Source of the DNA: an uncultured Paracoccaceae bacterium
Lineage (GTDB): Bacteria; Pseudomonadota; Alphaproteobacteria; Rhodobacterales; Rhodobacteraceae
NCBI GenBank assembly: GCA_947496605.1
Contig: CANMDF010000003.1
Location: 558,001 to 622,000, forward strand
Direction of reading: 5' to 3'
DNA length: 64,000 bases
The translations under genes were made by a program, and so were the position numbers. Shown in pieces: positions 26,617 to 35,696 of the stretch (positions are counted from its first letter, which is position 1; each line of letters begins with the position of its first letter). Below the pieces are notes generated by a model. It saw only the letters and a list, made by a program, of their open reading frames with translations, was not told the DNA's origin and made no database searches.

Positions 26617-27066
26617 ATGATCGAATTGCTGGACAGCATTTATCCATGGATAAAAGCGTTGCACATTATGGCAGTAATCGCATGGATGGCAGGATTATTC
26701 TATTTGCCAAGATTGTTTGTGTATCATGCAGAACGCGCAAGTGTTGGATCTGAGTTGGATCACACCTTTCAGATTATGGAAGAGAAGTTGTTAAGGGTCA
26801 TTATGAACCCAGCAATGATAGTCGCCTGGATCGCGGGTTTGATCATGATTGGTCTAGGAGCTTTTGACTGGGGTGCTGCTTGGTCTTGGGTAAAGATTGT
26901 GTCAGTGATTTTGATGACTGGTGCGCATGGTTGGATGAGCGCGCGTCGTAAGGAATTTGCAGCTGGTACAAATACGCGAACTGGCCGGAGCTATCGTTTG
27001 TTCAATGAGGTGCCGACGGTACTGATGGTGTTTATCGTCGTGGCTGTGATTGTAAGACCGTTCTAA
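26617..27066 (+). CDS. hemJ: HemJ-type protoporphyrinogen IX oxidase
   Basis: HemJ is the membrane oxidase that converts protoporphyrinogen IX to protoporphyrin IX, feeding both heme and bacteriochlorophyll. The 149-residue protein has four transmembrane segments. It carries the family motif KALHIMAVIAWMAGLFYLPR with His16, the YHAE and LLRVIMNPAM segments, and the C-terminal FNEVPTVLM. Length is usual. Base composition of the start is AT-richer than neighbours, in line with its place at the origin edge. The ribosome-binding site is weak (GAGAG 8-12 bases upstream). Confidence 0.93.
   Translation: MIELLDSIYPWIKALHIMAVIAWMAGLFYLPRLFVYHAERASVGSELDHTFQIMEEKLLRVIMNPAMIVAWIAGLIMIGLGAFDWGAAWSWVKIVSVILMTGAHGWMSARRKEFAAGTNTRTGRSYRLFNEVPTVLMVFIVVAVIVRPF
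26639..26654. other. 16-bp palindrome of two overlapping DnaA-like half sites inside hemJ
   Basis: TTTATCCATGGATAAA is a perfect palindrome spanning codons 8-13 of hemJ. It contains TTATCCATG and its mirror CATGGATAA, each two mismatches from a DnaA box. It may belong to the origin array or be chance. Confidence 0.4.
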
Positions 27067-27107
27067 GCAGAATTGACTCTGTCGCGATGCTTGCCTATGT
27101 GTAGCGG

Positions 27108-27128
27108 CGCTTCCCGGCCGGGAAAGCG
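27108..27128. repeat. GC-rich inverted repeat between hemJ and rho
   Basis: CGCTTCCCGG and CCGGGAAAGCG pair around a central GGCC with one bulged base and no real loop in the DNA form. There is no T tract after it, so it is not a standard intrinsic terminator. It may be an RNA processing or pausing hairpin at the hemJ end. Confidence 0.45.
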
Positions 27129-27152
27129 AATTTCCATTGCTTATCGAAAGAA

Positions 27153-27180
27153 TGCCCCTGATTGATGCGGGCATCAGGAA
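27153..27180 (+). promoter_or_regulatory. Possible alternative hairpins in the rho leader
   Basis: TGCCC (27153-27157) can pair with GGGCA (27169-27173), or CCTGAT (27157-27162) with ATCAGG (27173-27178). The second stem covers AGG of the rho ribosome-binding site (AGGAA, 27176-27180), so the two folds are exclusive and could switch translation. rho is autoregulated in several bacteria; this particular switch is inferred. Confidence 0.35.
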
Positions 27181-27186
27181 TTATTC

Positions 27187-28458
27187 ATGTCACAGTACCG
27201 TCTGAACCTCGCCGATCTTAAAGCGCAAAGCCCGAAGGATTTGTTGTCCTTGGCTGAAGAGCTGGAGATCGAGAATGCCTCGACCATGCGGAAGGGCGAT
27301 ATGATGTTCGCTATCCTCAAAGAGCGGGCAGATGAAGAATGGGTCATAGGTGGCGATGGCGTATTGGAGGTTCTGCAAGATGGGTTTGGGTTCCTGCGTT
27401 CGCCGGAAGCAAACTATTTGCCGGGTCCAGATGATATTTATGTGTCACCAGATATGATCCGTAAGCATTCGTTGCGGACGGGTGATACAGTTGAAGGTGT
27501 CATGAAGGAACCGAACGACACAGAGCGCTACTTTGCTTTGATGTCGGTCGAGAAGATTAACTTTGAAGAGCCTGAGCGCGCAAAGCACAAGGTGGCCTTT
27601 GATAACCTGACGCCACTTTATCCAGAAGAGCGGTTTAATCTGGAAGTTGAGGACCCGACCATCAAAGATAAATCTGCACGGATTATTGATCTGGTGGCGC
27701 CAATCGGGAAAGGTCAGCGATCTTTGATTGTGGCACCACCGCGGACGGGTAAGACGGTTCTGTTGCAAAACATCGCTAATTCAATCGAGAAGAACCACCC
27801 TGAGTGTTATCTGATTGTTTTGCTCATCGATGAGCGGCCGGAAGAAGTGACAGACATGCAGCGGTCTGTGAAAGGTGAGGTTGTGTCGTCAACCTTTGAT
27901 GAACCGGCAACGCGTCACGTAGCTGTGTCTGAGATGGTGATTGAAAAAGCCAAGCGATTGGTTGAGCATAAGCGGGATGTCGTCATCTTGCTCGACTCGA
28001 TTACACGTTTGGGCCGTGCGTTTAACACGACTGTGCCATCGTCCGGTAAGGTTCTGACGGGTGGTGTAGATGCCAACGCATTGCAGCGTCCAAAGCGGTT
28101 CTTTGGTGCGGCACGGAATATCGAAGAAGGTGGGTCGCTGACGATTATTGCGACGGCTCTGATCGATACTGGTTCACGTATGGACGAAGTCATCTTTGAG
28201 GAATTCAAAGGTACGGGTAACAGCGAGATTGTTTTGGACCGGAAGGTTGCAGACAAGCGCGTCTTCCCTGCGATGGATATTCTGAAATCCGGGACCCGGA
28301 AAGAAGAGCTGTTGGTGGATAAGGGCGATCTGGCAAAAACCTATGTGTTGCGCCGAATCCTGAACCCAATGGGGACCACAGATGCGATTGAGTTCTTGAT
28401 CGGAAAGCTGAAGCAGACAAAGACGAACTCTGACTTCTTCGATTCAATGAATACGTAA
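27187..28458 (+). CDS. rho: Transcription termination factor Rho
   Basis: Rho is the hexameric RNA helicase that ends transcription at unstructured C-rich RNA. The 423-residue protein has the N-terminal helix bundle (about 1-45), the cold-shock-like RNA-binding domain ([20 protein letters not shown]) and the ATPase domain with Walker A PPRTGKT (184-190), Walker [16 protein letters not shown], and the Q- and R-loops. Length is usual. The ribosome-binding site AGGAA lies 6 bases before the ATG. Confidence 0.97.
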   Translation: MSQYRLNLADLKAQSPKDLLSLAEELEIENASTMRKGDMMFAILKERADEEWVIGGDGVLEVLQDGFGFLRSPEANYLPGPDDIYVSPDMIRKHSLRTGDTVEGVMKEPNDTERYFALMSVEKINFEEPERAKHKVAFDNLTPLYPEERFNLEVEDPTIKDKSARIIDLVAPIGKGQRSLIVAPPRTGKTVLLQNIANSIEKNHPECYLIVLLIDERPEEVTDMQRSVKGEVVSSTFDEPATRHVAVSEMVIEKAKRLVEHKRDVVILLDSITRLGRAFNTTVPSSGKVLTGGVDANALQRPKRFFGAARNIEEGGSLTIIATALIDTGSRMDEVIFEEFKGTGNSEIVLDRKVADKRVFPAMDILKSGTRKEELLVDKGDLAKTYVLRRILNPMGTTDAIEFLIGKLKQTKTNSDFFDSMNT

Positions 28459-28487
28459 CTTATTGTTTGAAAACAATGGGTTAAGAT

Positions 28488-29768
28488 ATGGACACGATTT
28501 TTGCCTTAGCAACTGCGCAGGGTCGCGCCGGCGTTGCCGTTATTCGTATTTCGGGCCCGCAAGCCGTGACAGCGGTATCAAAGCTGTGTGGTAATGTGCC
28601 TGACCAACGCGGTGTGCGGGCATTGCGGGATGATGATGGTACCTTGCTAGATGAAGCTTTGATTTTGCGATTTATCGCAGGTCGGAGTTTTACCGGTGAG
28701 GAAGTTGTTGAGCTTCAACTTCATGGTAGTCCAGCGGTTGTGAACGCGGTCTTGCGTCGCCTAGGGGATATGCCCGTATTGAGACATGCTGAGGCTGGTG
28801 AGTTTACCAGAAGAGCCTTGGAGAATGGGCGGCTGAACCTGGCCGAGGTAGAAGGCTTAGCCGATTTAATTGATGCTGAAACTGAGAGTCAGCGCAAGCA
28901 AGCGATTAGGGTTTTCTCTGGCGCGCTGGGTGCGCTTGCCGATGCATGGCGGACCAAGCTTATTCGGGCGGCGGCACTGCTGGAAGCTACGATTGACTTT
29001 GCAGATGAAGAGGTTCCCGTTGATGTCAGCCCAGAAGTGAAGGCGCTATTGTCGGATGTGGTTTCGCAGATGCAGGTTGAAGCGGAGGGCGTCCGTGTTG
29101 CGGAACGGGTTCGGAATGGTTTTGAGGTGGCCATTATTGGTGCGCCAAATGTTGGAAAATCCACGCTTTTGAACATGCTTGCAGGTCGGGATGTTGCGAT
29201 TACATCAGAAGTGGCCGGAACAACCCGTGATGTTATTGAAGTACAGATGGATCTTGATGGATTGCCTGTGACCTTGCTTGATACCGCGGGCGTGAGGGAC
29301 ACGGACGATGTTGTAGAGGGGCTCGGTGTAGCGAGGGCCAAGGAACGCGCTGAAAGAGCTGATTTCAGAGTTCATTTGCTGTTAGATCCAAGTGCGATGA
29401 TCGATGAACTGGGTCCAGATGATCTGGTCGTTCAAGCTAAGGCTGATCTCTACGGTGCAGATGGAATCGCAGTTTCTGGTACGACCGGTGAAGGTATAGA
29501 TAGGCTCATTGCGCATGTAAGCGGGCGGCTTGTATCTAAAGTTGGTCAGATTGGCATTGCGATGCGGGAAAGGCATCGTGTCGCTTTGGTTCGTGCAATG
29601 GGCTATCTGGATGACGCTATGTTAGCGCTTGAAGACGCTGATGCGATGGCGGATTTGGTGGCCGAAGATTTGCGATCCGCTCTTCGTGCTGTGGATAGCA
29701 TCGTTGGCCGGGTTAATGTAGAACATGTTCTGGACGAAATTTTCAGTAGTTTCTGCATCGGTAAGTAG
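28488..29768 (+). CDS. mnmE: MnmE tRNA modification GTPase
   Basis: With MnmG, MnmE makes the 5-carboxymethylaminomethyl (or aminomethyl) group on wobble uridine 34 of certain tRNAs. The 426-residue protein has the N-terminal tetrahydrofolate-binding domain (about 1-115), a helical domain, and an inserted G domain with GAPNVGKS (218-225), the TTRDV switch, DTAGVRDT and VQAKAD. It ends with the invariant FCIGK, whose Cys is catalytic. It begins 29 bases after rho and ends 3 bases before the mnmG start. Confidence 0.97.
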   Translation: MDTIFALATAQGRAGVAVIRISGPQAVTAVSKLCGNVPDQRGVRALRDDDGTLLDEALILRFIAGRSFTGEEVVELQLHGSPAVVNAVLRRLGDMPVLRHAEAGEFTRRALENGRLNLAEVEGLADLIDAETESQRKQAIRVFSGALGALADAWRTKLIRAAALLEATIDFADEEVPVDVSPEVKALLSDVVSQMQVEAEGVRVAERVRNGFEVAIIGAPNVGKSTLLNMLAGRDVAITSEVAGTTRDVIEVQMDLDGLPVTLLDTAGVRDTDDVVEGLGVARAKERAERADFRVHLLLDPSAMIDELGPDDLVVQAKADLYGADGIAVSGTTGEGIDRLIAHVSGRLVSKVGQIGIAMRERHRVALVRAMGYLDDAMLALEDADAMADLVAEDLRSALRAVDSIVGRVNVEHVLDEIFSSFCIGK

Positions 29769-29771
29769 GGA

Positions 29772-31649
29772 GTGTTTCACGTGAAACATCACGACTACGA
29801 CGTAATTGTCATCGGAGGCGGTCATGCGGGTGCAGAGGCTGCGCATGCTGCCGCGCGTATGGGTGTACGGACAGCGTTGGTTACGCTTACGAAGGCATCA
29901 ATCGGCGTGATGTCATGCAATCCAGCTATCGGTGGATTGGGCAAGGGCCATCTTGTTCGAGAGATTGATGCGCTTGACGGTGTGATGGGACGGGTTGCCG
30001 ATAAGGCCGGCATTCAGTTTCGGTTGCTAAACCGCAAGAAAGGCCCAGCCGTACAAGGGCCACGCGCTCAGTCGGATCGGCAAATCTATCGTAAGGAAAT
30101 GCAGGCAGAGTTGTCGATGCTAGAAAACCTTACGATCATTGAAGGTGAGGCCGTTGATTTGCAAATGGCTGATCGACGCGTCACTGGGATTAAGATGCGC
30201 GATGGTAGTGAAATAAATGCAAATAGCGTAATCTTAACGACTGGTACATTTCTAAGGGGCATTATTCATATTGGTGATGTCTCGCGGCCCGGCGGCCGTA
30301 TGGGCGACGATCCATCTGTCAAAATGGCAGAACGGCTTGATAGCTTTGGGTTACCGTTAGGGCGTCTGAAGACAGGGACCCCACCGCGGTTGGATGGACG
30401 TACAATTGCTTGGGATAAACTTGAGGCTCAGCCAAGTGACGCAGACCCAACGCTATTTTCATTCATGTCCACAGGCGTTTATGCGCCCCAGATTGATTGC
30501 GGCATCACCCACACAAACGAACATACGCACGCTATCATTCGAGAGAACTTAGGTCGTTCCGCCATGTATGGTGGTCAGATTGATGGTGTTGGTCCGCGGT
30601 ATTGTCCGTCCATTGAAGACAAGGTTGTGCGCTTTGCAGAAAAGACGTCTCACCAAATCTTTTTGGAACCCGAAGGGGTCAATGACCACACGGTTTATCC
30701 CAACGGGATCTCAACATCACTACCAGTGGATGTTCAAGAAGCTTACGTGCATTCCATTTATGGTCTTGAAAACGCAGATATAATCCAGCCTGGATATGCG
30801 ATTGAGTATGACTACGTCGATCCGCGAGCTTTACGTGCTACTTTGGAATTGCGGGATGTCCCGGGCCTGTTTTTGGCGGGCCAGATCAATGGAACAACAG
30901 GTTACGAAGAGGCGGCGGCGCAGGGCTTGGTTGCCGGACTGAACGCCGCAGCGCAGGTGCATCATCAAGAACCGGTCGTCTTTAGCCGGCGCGAGTCTTA
31001 CATTGGCGTAATGGTTGATGACCTAATCACACGAGGTGTGTCGGAGCCCTATAGGATGTTTACGTCCCGCGCCGAGTTTCGGCTTTCTTTGCGTGCAGAC
31101 AACGCAGATCAGCGGCTTACCGAGCGAGGCTATGATATTGGGTGTGTAGGTGAGGAAAGATGGATCCACTTTAGTCACAAGATGGACCAGATCGTAGCGG
31201 CTAAAGTCAAGCTGTCGGAAACAAGCCTGTCGTCACGGGAAATTGCCAGTGTCGGCGTAAAGTTGAACGCAGATGGCCCGCGCCGGACCGCATTAGAGGC
31301 GCTTGCCTTAGCGGACTTCAATTTTGAACATCTTGGCCGATTAGCTCAAGATATAGATGATATTCCATCTGATATACAAGATCAGGTAAAGAAAGACGCT
31401 CTCTATGCGCACTACATTGCAAGGCAAGAACGCGATATTGCAGCGATGGAGCGGGATGAAAAGCATCTTATCCCCGATGACTTGGACTTTTCACAGATCA
31501 GCGGACTATCGAACGAAATAGTAGCGAAGTTAGCAAAAGTATCCCCATCAACCATTGCACATGCCAGCCGAATTGAAGGTATGACGCCTGCGGCGCTTAT
31601 GTTGATCATTGGGGCGACCAAGAAACAGCAGCAGGCGACGGGTACATGA
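29772..31649 (+). CDS. mnmG: MnmG tRNA uridine-34 modification enzyme
   Basis: MnmG is the FAD-dependent partner of MnmE. The 625-residue protein begins [20 protein letters not shown] with the dinucleotide-binding [17 protein letters not shown], followed by [14 protein letters not shown] and the C-terminal helical domain that binds MnmE. The first codon is GTG at 29772, but the only ribosome-binding site (AGGGA, 29767-29771) abuts it; a second in-frame GTG at 29781 has ideal spacing and would give a protein starting MKHHDYDV. A parS palindrome covers these codons. It overlaps rsmG by 4 bases. Confidence 0.96.
   Translation: MFHVKHHDYDVIVIGGGHAGAEAAHAAARMGVRTALVTLTKASIGVMSCNPAIGGLGKGHLVREIDALDGVMGRVADKAGIQFRLLNRKKGPAVQGPRAQSDRQIYRKEMQAELSMLENLTIIEGEAVDLQMADRRVTGIKMRDGSEINANSVILTTGTFLRGIIHIGDVSRPGGRMGDDPSVKMAERLDSFGLPLGRLKTGTPPRLDGRTIAWDKLEAQPSDADPTLFSFMSTGVYAPQIDCGITHTNEHTHAIIRENLGRSAMYGGQIDGVGPRYCPSIEDKVVRFAEKTSHQIFLEPEGVNDHTVYPNGISTSLPVDVQEAYVHSIYGLENADIIQPGYAIEYDYVDPRALRATLELRDVPGLFLAGQINGTTGYEEAAAQGLVAGLNAAAQVHHQEPVVFSRRESYIGVMVDDLITRGVSEPYRMFTSRAEFRLSLRADNADQRLTERGYDIGCVGEERWIHFSHKMDQIVAAKVKLSETSLSSREIASVGVKLNADGPRRTALEALALADFNFEHLGRLAQDIDDIPSDIQDQVKKDALYAHYIARQERDIAAMERDEKHLIPDDLDFSQISGLSNEIVAKLAKVSPSTIAHASRIEGMTPAALMLIIGATKKQQQATGT
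29773..29788. other. parS site across the mnmG start
   Basis: TGTTTCACGTGAAACA is a perfect 16-bp palindrome identical to the consensus parS core bound by chromosomal ParB proteins. It encodes residues around FHVKH at the mnmG N-terminus, and parA and parB lie about 2.5-4 kb downstream. Confidence 0.95.
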
Positions 31650-32266
31650 AGACCGAGATTGGTGGGGTAAATGTTTCACGTGAAACAATTGCTGAGCTTG
31701 AGGCCTTCGCTGAGCTTATCAAGAAGTGGACGTCTAAGATTAATTTGATTGCCCGCGGCACAATTGACGACATTTGGGAGCGGCATGTTGTCGACTCGGT
31801 GCAACTCTACAAGTTTGCGCCCGCAAAGTTCACGAAATGGGTTGATCTAGGCAGCGGTGGAGGGTTCCCGGGGATTGTTATGGCGATAATCGCAAAGTCA
31901 GAGCAACCACTGGCAAGCTTCACCCTCATCGAAAGCGACCAGAGAAAGGCCACTTTTCTAAGAACGGCTGCCCGAGAGCTTAAGCTTCCCGTAGAGGTTA
32001 TCGCTCAGAGAATTGAATCTGTACCTCCTCTAGGCGCAGATGTAGTATCAGCACGGGCATTAACTGCTCTATCTGGTCTTTTGCCACTAACGCTAAGGCA
32101 TCTAGGGGGCGAAGCTGTCGCCCTTTTTCACAAGGGCCGCCAGTCTCAACAAGAAGTCGCCGAAGCAGAAAAGAACTGGTCGTTTGACCTTGAAGATTAC
32201 CCCAGTATCACTGATCCTGACGCCCGAATACTTCGTATCCAAAGGATAAACGCCCTTGCCTCATGA
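31646..32266 (+). CDS. rsmG: RsmG 16S rRNA m7G527 methyltransferase
   Basis: RsmG methylates guanine 527 of 16S rRNA in the 530 loop, a site linked to streptomycin response. The 206-residue protein has the SAM-binding motif [16 protein letters not shown] and the segment [21 protein letters not shown]. The N-terminal residues NVSRETI are encoded by a second parS palindrome. It starts in an ATGA overlap with mnmG. Its end runs 11 bases into the parA frame. Confidence 0.95.
   Translation: MKTEIGGVNVSRETIAELEAFAELIKKWTSKINLIARGTIDDIWERHVVDSVQLYKFAPAKFTKWVDLGSGGGFPGIVMAIIAKSEQPLASFTLIESDQRKATFLRTAARELKLPVEVIAQRIESVPPLGADVVSARALTALSGLLPLTLRHLGGEAVALFHKGRQSQQEVAEAEKNWSFDLEDYPSITDPDARILRIQRINALAS
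31672..31687. other. Second parS site inside rsmG
   Basis: The same perfect palindrome TGTTTCACGTGAAACA recurs within rsmG codons 9-14, encoding NVSRET. It is 1.9 kb from the first copy and 1.4 kb from parB. Confidence 0.95.
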
Positions 32267-33053
32267 GCCAAAGATCATTGCGATAGCGAACCAGAAAGGT
32301 GGTGTTGGCAAGACAACCACGACGATCAATCTGGGTGCGGCGCTTGCTGAGAAAAACAAAAAGGTGTTGTTGATCGATCTTGACCCCCAGGGAAATGCGT
32401 CAACCGGGCTAGGTGTTGATCATGACAAGCGTGACGCCACAACATATGACCTACTTTCTGGCGATGTACCTTTCTCAGAGGCCATTCAGCAGACGTCAGT
32501 CGAAAGGCTGACGATTATTCCCGCCACCACTGATCTTAGTTCCGCAGATCTCGAGCTCATCGATAATGCCAAGCGCAGCTTTCTACTTCGCGATGTCCTC
32601 CGCAGTCATGAAGCCAGCGCAGCGGGATATGACTACATATTGATAGACTGTCCGCCGTCTCTCAATATCTTGACAGTTAATGCCATGATCGCGGCTCACT
32701 CCATTATAGTTCCGCTACAAAGTGAATTCTTCGCTCTCGAAGGTTTATCTCAGCTGATCCTGACAATCCGCGATGTGCGTCAAACGGCGAACCCAGACCT
32801 ACGCATCGAGGGGATCGCACTGACAATGTATGATAGTCGGAACAATCTTTCTCTTCAGGTTGAGGACGATGCGCGCGAAAATATGGGTGACATGGTGTTC
32901 AAGACTGTTATCCCGCGTAATGTGCGTCTCAGTGAAGCACCCTCATTCTCTATCCCTGTTCTGACCTATGACAGCGCATCAAAGGGCAGCATGGCTTATC
33001 GTGCCCTGGCGGACGAACTTATTGAAAGAACAAAGAAAAAGAGGGCTGCATAG
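32256..33053 (+). CDS. parA: ParA chromosome-partitioning ATPase
   Basis: ParA pulls ParB-parS complexes apart over the nucleoid. The 265-residue protein has the deviant Walker A KGGVGKT (14-20, with the signature Lys before GGVGK), the A' motif DLDPQGN and Walker B ILIDCPPSL. The start is a TTG at 32256: it is preceded by AAAGGA with 9-base spacing, an in-frame stop lies just upstream at 32247-32249, and the ATG at 32263 is in another frame. It overlaps the rsmG end by 11 bases. Length matches chromosomal ParA/Soj. Confidence 0.95.
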   Translation: MPHEPKIIAIANQKGGVGKTTTTINLGAALAEKNKKVLLIDLDPQGNASTGLGVDHDKRDATTYDLLSGDVPFSEAIQQTSVERLTIIPATTDLSSADLELIDNAKRSFLLRDVLRSHEASAAGYDYILIDCPPSLNILTVNAMIAAHSIIVPLQSEFFALEGLSQLILTIRDVRQTANPDLRIEGIALTMYDSRNNLSLQVEDDARENMGDMVFKTVIPRNVRLSEAPSFSIPVLTYDSASKGSMAYRALADELIERTKKKRAA

Positions 33054-33941
33054 ATGACACGTACACCCAAAAAGGCACGTGGGTTGGGCCGGGGCCTATC
33101 GGCTTTGATGTCGGATGTGGCGACTGACGATACTGTCAGTGCATTGCCAAAACGACCGGACCTTGTCGTGCCAATTGAGAGTGTTCAGCCAAACCCTGAT
33201 CAACCTCGGAGAACTTTTGCAGAAGACGCGCTTAGGGAATTGTCCAATTCGATCGCTGAGAAGGGCATAATTCAGCCCCTCATTGTTCGGAACTCACCCT
33301 CAGATGAAAATATCTATGAGATCGTCGCGGGTGAGCGGCGTTGGCGTGCGGCGCAAATGGCGAAGCTGCATGAGATTCCTGTGTTGGTGCGGTCGTACGA
33401 TGATACAGAAGTTCTCGAAATCGCAATCATTGAGAATATTCAACGGGCGGATCTTAATCCGGTGGATGAGGCTAACGGCTACAAGCAGTTGATGGACCGC
33501 TTTGGACATACACAAGATAAGCTCGCGTCGGCATTGGGCAAAAGCCGAAGCCATATCGCGAACTTGTTACGTCTGCTCAATTTACCGAGCGAAGTGCAAA
33601 CATATTTGATCAATGGTCAGATCTCGGCTGGGCATGCGCGTGCCTTGGTCGGTCATGACCAGGCAGTCGCGCTGGCACGTGAGGTCATTCAGCGAAAGCT
33701 CTCTGTACGTGAGACCGAGCAACTGGCCAAAAAGGGCCCCTCCATCAAGCGGCGTTCTGTGCCAGGCGCGCCAGTTCCCAAAGACGCGGATACAGTGCAG
33801 ATAGAGAATGAGCTTTCCGCGACGCTTGGTATGAAGGTAACGATTGATCATCCTGCCGGATCGGATGGTGGAAAGATGGTGATTGGCTATAAATCGCTTG
33901 ATCAGCTTGATGACTTATTGCGTGCGCTTTCAGGAAATTAA
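33054..33941 (+). CDS. parB: ParB chromosome-partitioning protein
   Basis: ParB binds parS, spreads as a CTP-dependent clamp and activates ParA. The 295-residue protein begins with a basic GLGRGLSALM motif, then the N-domain (VPIESVQPNPDQPRRTF) with the CTP-binding motif GERRWRA (93-99) and IIENIQRADLNP. The helix-turn-helix is ASALGKSRSHIANLLRLLNL. A C-terminal dimer domain ends in DDLLRALSGN. It starts directly after the parA stop, and its stop shares TTAA with the convergent hemW stop. Confidence 0.96.
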   Translation: MTRTPKKARGLGRGLSALMSDVATDDTVSALPKRPDLVVPIESVQPNPDQPRRTFAEDALRELSNSIAEKGIIQPLIVRNSPSDENIYEIVAGERRWRAAQMAKLHEIPVLVRSYDDTEVLEIAIIENIQRADLNPVDEANGYKQLMDRFGHTQDKLASALGKSRSHIANLLRLLNLPSEVQTYLINGQISAGHARALVGHDQAVALAREVIQRKLSVRETEQLAKKGPSIKRRSVPGAPVPKDADTVQIENELSATLGMKVTIDHPAGSDGGKMVIGYKSLDQLDDLLRALSGN

Positions 33942-35107
33942 TCGTCTAATAGTTCCCGTAAGACCGCATTCAGTATTGGCATTCCACGATCAGTGACTTT
34001 GATTTTGTCTCCAATAAAATCAATCAGGCCATTGCTCATTAACATATTGATTTTTTTAATAAAAAATGGATTTTTAAGATTGGGGAATCTGTCAATCGAC
34101 ACACCCTCTCGTAACCGCATTCCCATCAGTAAGAATTCGACCATTTGGTCTTCAGCACTCAGCAATTCCCGCCGCAGATCACCATTTCCGGATTTGCGCA
34201 CCTGAGAAAGCCACACTGCAGGCCCTGCTGGCGCTTCAGTCGCATATCGGGCGCCACCTAATGTCAGACGACCATGTGCACCGGGCCCAATGCCTGCATA
34301 ATCCCCGTATTTCCAATAGGTCTTGTTGTGAATACTCTCAGCACCTTCAGCAGCATGATTGGACACCTCATAAGCTGGAAGCCCAGCTTCGCCACATATG
34401 TCTTGCGTCGCCAGATACATGTCAGCAGCCACATCATCATCGGGAAGTCCGCGCAGCTTTCCAGCAGCATACCGGTCACCAAATGCGGTCCCGTCTTCAA
34501 TCGTCAGCTGATAAAGCGACAAATGATCAACTGCCATGCCCAATGCGTGCGATAGCTCTGATGTCCAGTCCGCGACGGATTGTCCTTGGCGCGCATAGAT
34601 CAGATCAAAGCTCACACGATCAAAAACATTCCGCGCGATATCAAAGGCTTGCATCGCTTCATGTGCTGTGTGCAACCGACCCAGTGCTTTCAAGTCACGG
34701 TCATTTAACGCCTGAACACCCATCGACACACGGTTCACACCCGCATCACGATAGCCTGCAAACCGTCCTGCCTCTACAGATGTTGGGTTTGCTTCCAACG
34801 TCACTTCAATATCATTCGCGATAGGCCATGTTGCACGTATCTTTGACAGAATCACGTCAACAACTGCAGGATCCATCAAGCTCGGTGTGCCACCACCAAA
34901 GAACACGGACCGCAGCACCCGACCTTCGGTTTCTGCACCGATCCGTTCAATCTCACTCAGATAGGCAGTCGCCCATGCTTTTTGATCAATTTGCGCCACA
35001 ACATGACTATTGAAATCGCAATAAGGGCATTTCGCCTGACAAAACGGCCAGTGAATATAAAGGCCAAAGCCTCCGTGTTCCCAGTCTTCAGGCAAAGCAA
35101 CCTGCAA
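33938..35107 (-). CDS. hemW: HemW, radical-SAM heme chaperone
   Basis: HemW (formerly called an oxygen-independent coproporphyrinogen oxidase) is thought to insert heme into respiratory enzymes. The 389-residue protein has the radical-SAM cluster motif with Cys23, Cys27 and Cys30 (CQAKCPYC), the GGTPSLM segment, and HNKTYW, the HNXXYW heme-binding motif that separates HemW from HemN. Its start overlaps the rdgB end by 20 bases, and its stop overlaps parB by 4 bases. Confidence 0.94.
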   Translation of the reverse strand: MQVALPEDWEHGGFGLYIHWPFCQAKCPYCDFNSHVVAQIDQKAWATAYLSEIERIGAETEGRVLRSVFFGGGTPSLMDPAVVDVILSKIRATWPIANDIEVTLEANPTSVEAGRFAGYRDAGVNRVSMGVQALNDRDLKALGRLHTAHEAMQAFDIARNVFDRVSFDLIYARQGQSVADWTSELSHALGMAVDHLSLYQLTIEDGTAFGDRYAAGKLRGLPDDDVAADMYLATQDICGEAGLPAYEVSNHAAEGAESIHNKTYWKYGDYAGIGPGAHGRLTLGGARYATEAPAGPAVWLSQVRKSGNGDLRRELLSAEDQMVEFLLMGMRLREGVSIDRFPNLKNPFFIKKINMLMSNGLIDFIGDKIKVTDRGMPILNAVLRELLDD

Positions 35108-35696
35108 TCAGCTTGGCAAAGGCATCTGCCCTGTGGCTGATCTTGTTCTTTTCCCAACGGTCCATTTCACCAAAGGTGATGTCATAACCATTAGGTTGGA
35201 AAATCGGATCATACCCATGCCCTTGCTCACCGCGCATAGGCCAAACAATCTGGCCGGCCATGACACCAGGGAACACCTCGTCATGCCCATCTGGCCATGC
35301 CAAAACCAGCGTACAACAAAACCGGGCTGTCCGCGGATACGAGGCCGAAACAGTCTCTAACGCGGCCCAACTCCGCTCCATTGCCATTTTGAAGTCACGA
35401 CCGTTCGGCGTTTCGGCCCAGTCAGCTGTATAAACTCCGGGAGCACCATCAAGCCCATCAATCTCAATACCGCTGTCGTCAGAAAGCGCAGGCAGTCCGG
35501 TGGCCTTGGCAGCTGCATGTGCTTTTATCCGTGCATTCCCAACAAAGGTCGTCTCAGTTTCTTCTGGTTCAGGAAGTCCATGATCCGCATTTGACGTCAA
35601 AGACACACCATAGGGCTTCAGAAGATCAGCGATCTCTTCCATTTTGCCTTGGTTATGGGTCGCAATGACCAGCTCTTTCCCGTCAAACCGCCGCAT
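35088..35696 (-). CDS. rdgB: RdgB/HAM1 non-canonical purine NTP pyrophosphatase
   Basis: The enzyme removes dITP, dXTP and similar nucleotides before they reach DNA. The 202-residue protein has the family start VIATHNQGKMEEI, the active-site segment LPALSDDSGIEIDGLDGAPG and GYDPIFQPNGYDITFGEM. Length is usual. Its ATG shares one base with the rph stop (TGATG), placing it in the rph-rdgB-hemW operon. Confidence 0.96.
   Translation of the reverse strand: MRRFDGKELVIATHNQGKMEEIADLLKPYGVSLTSNADHGLPEPEETETTFVGNARIKAHAAAKATGLPALSDDSGIEIDGLDGAPGVYTADWAETPNGRDFKMAMERSWAALETVSASYPRTARFCCTLVLAWPDGHDEVFPGVMAGQIVWPMRGEQGHGYDPIFQPNGYDITFGEMDRWEKNKISHRADAFAKLIAGCFA

Noticed and set aside
27108-27128. Intrinsic terminator after hemJ
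   Set aside because: The stem is strong but has no following T tract and almost no loop.
29622-29846. Minus-strand frame that also begins with FHVKH
   Set aside because: It exists only because the parS palindrome reads the same on both strands; it runs opposite mnmE and mnmG.
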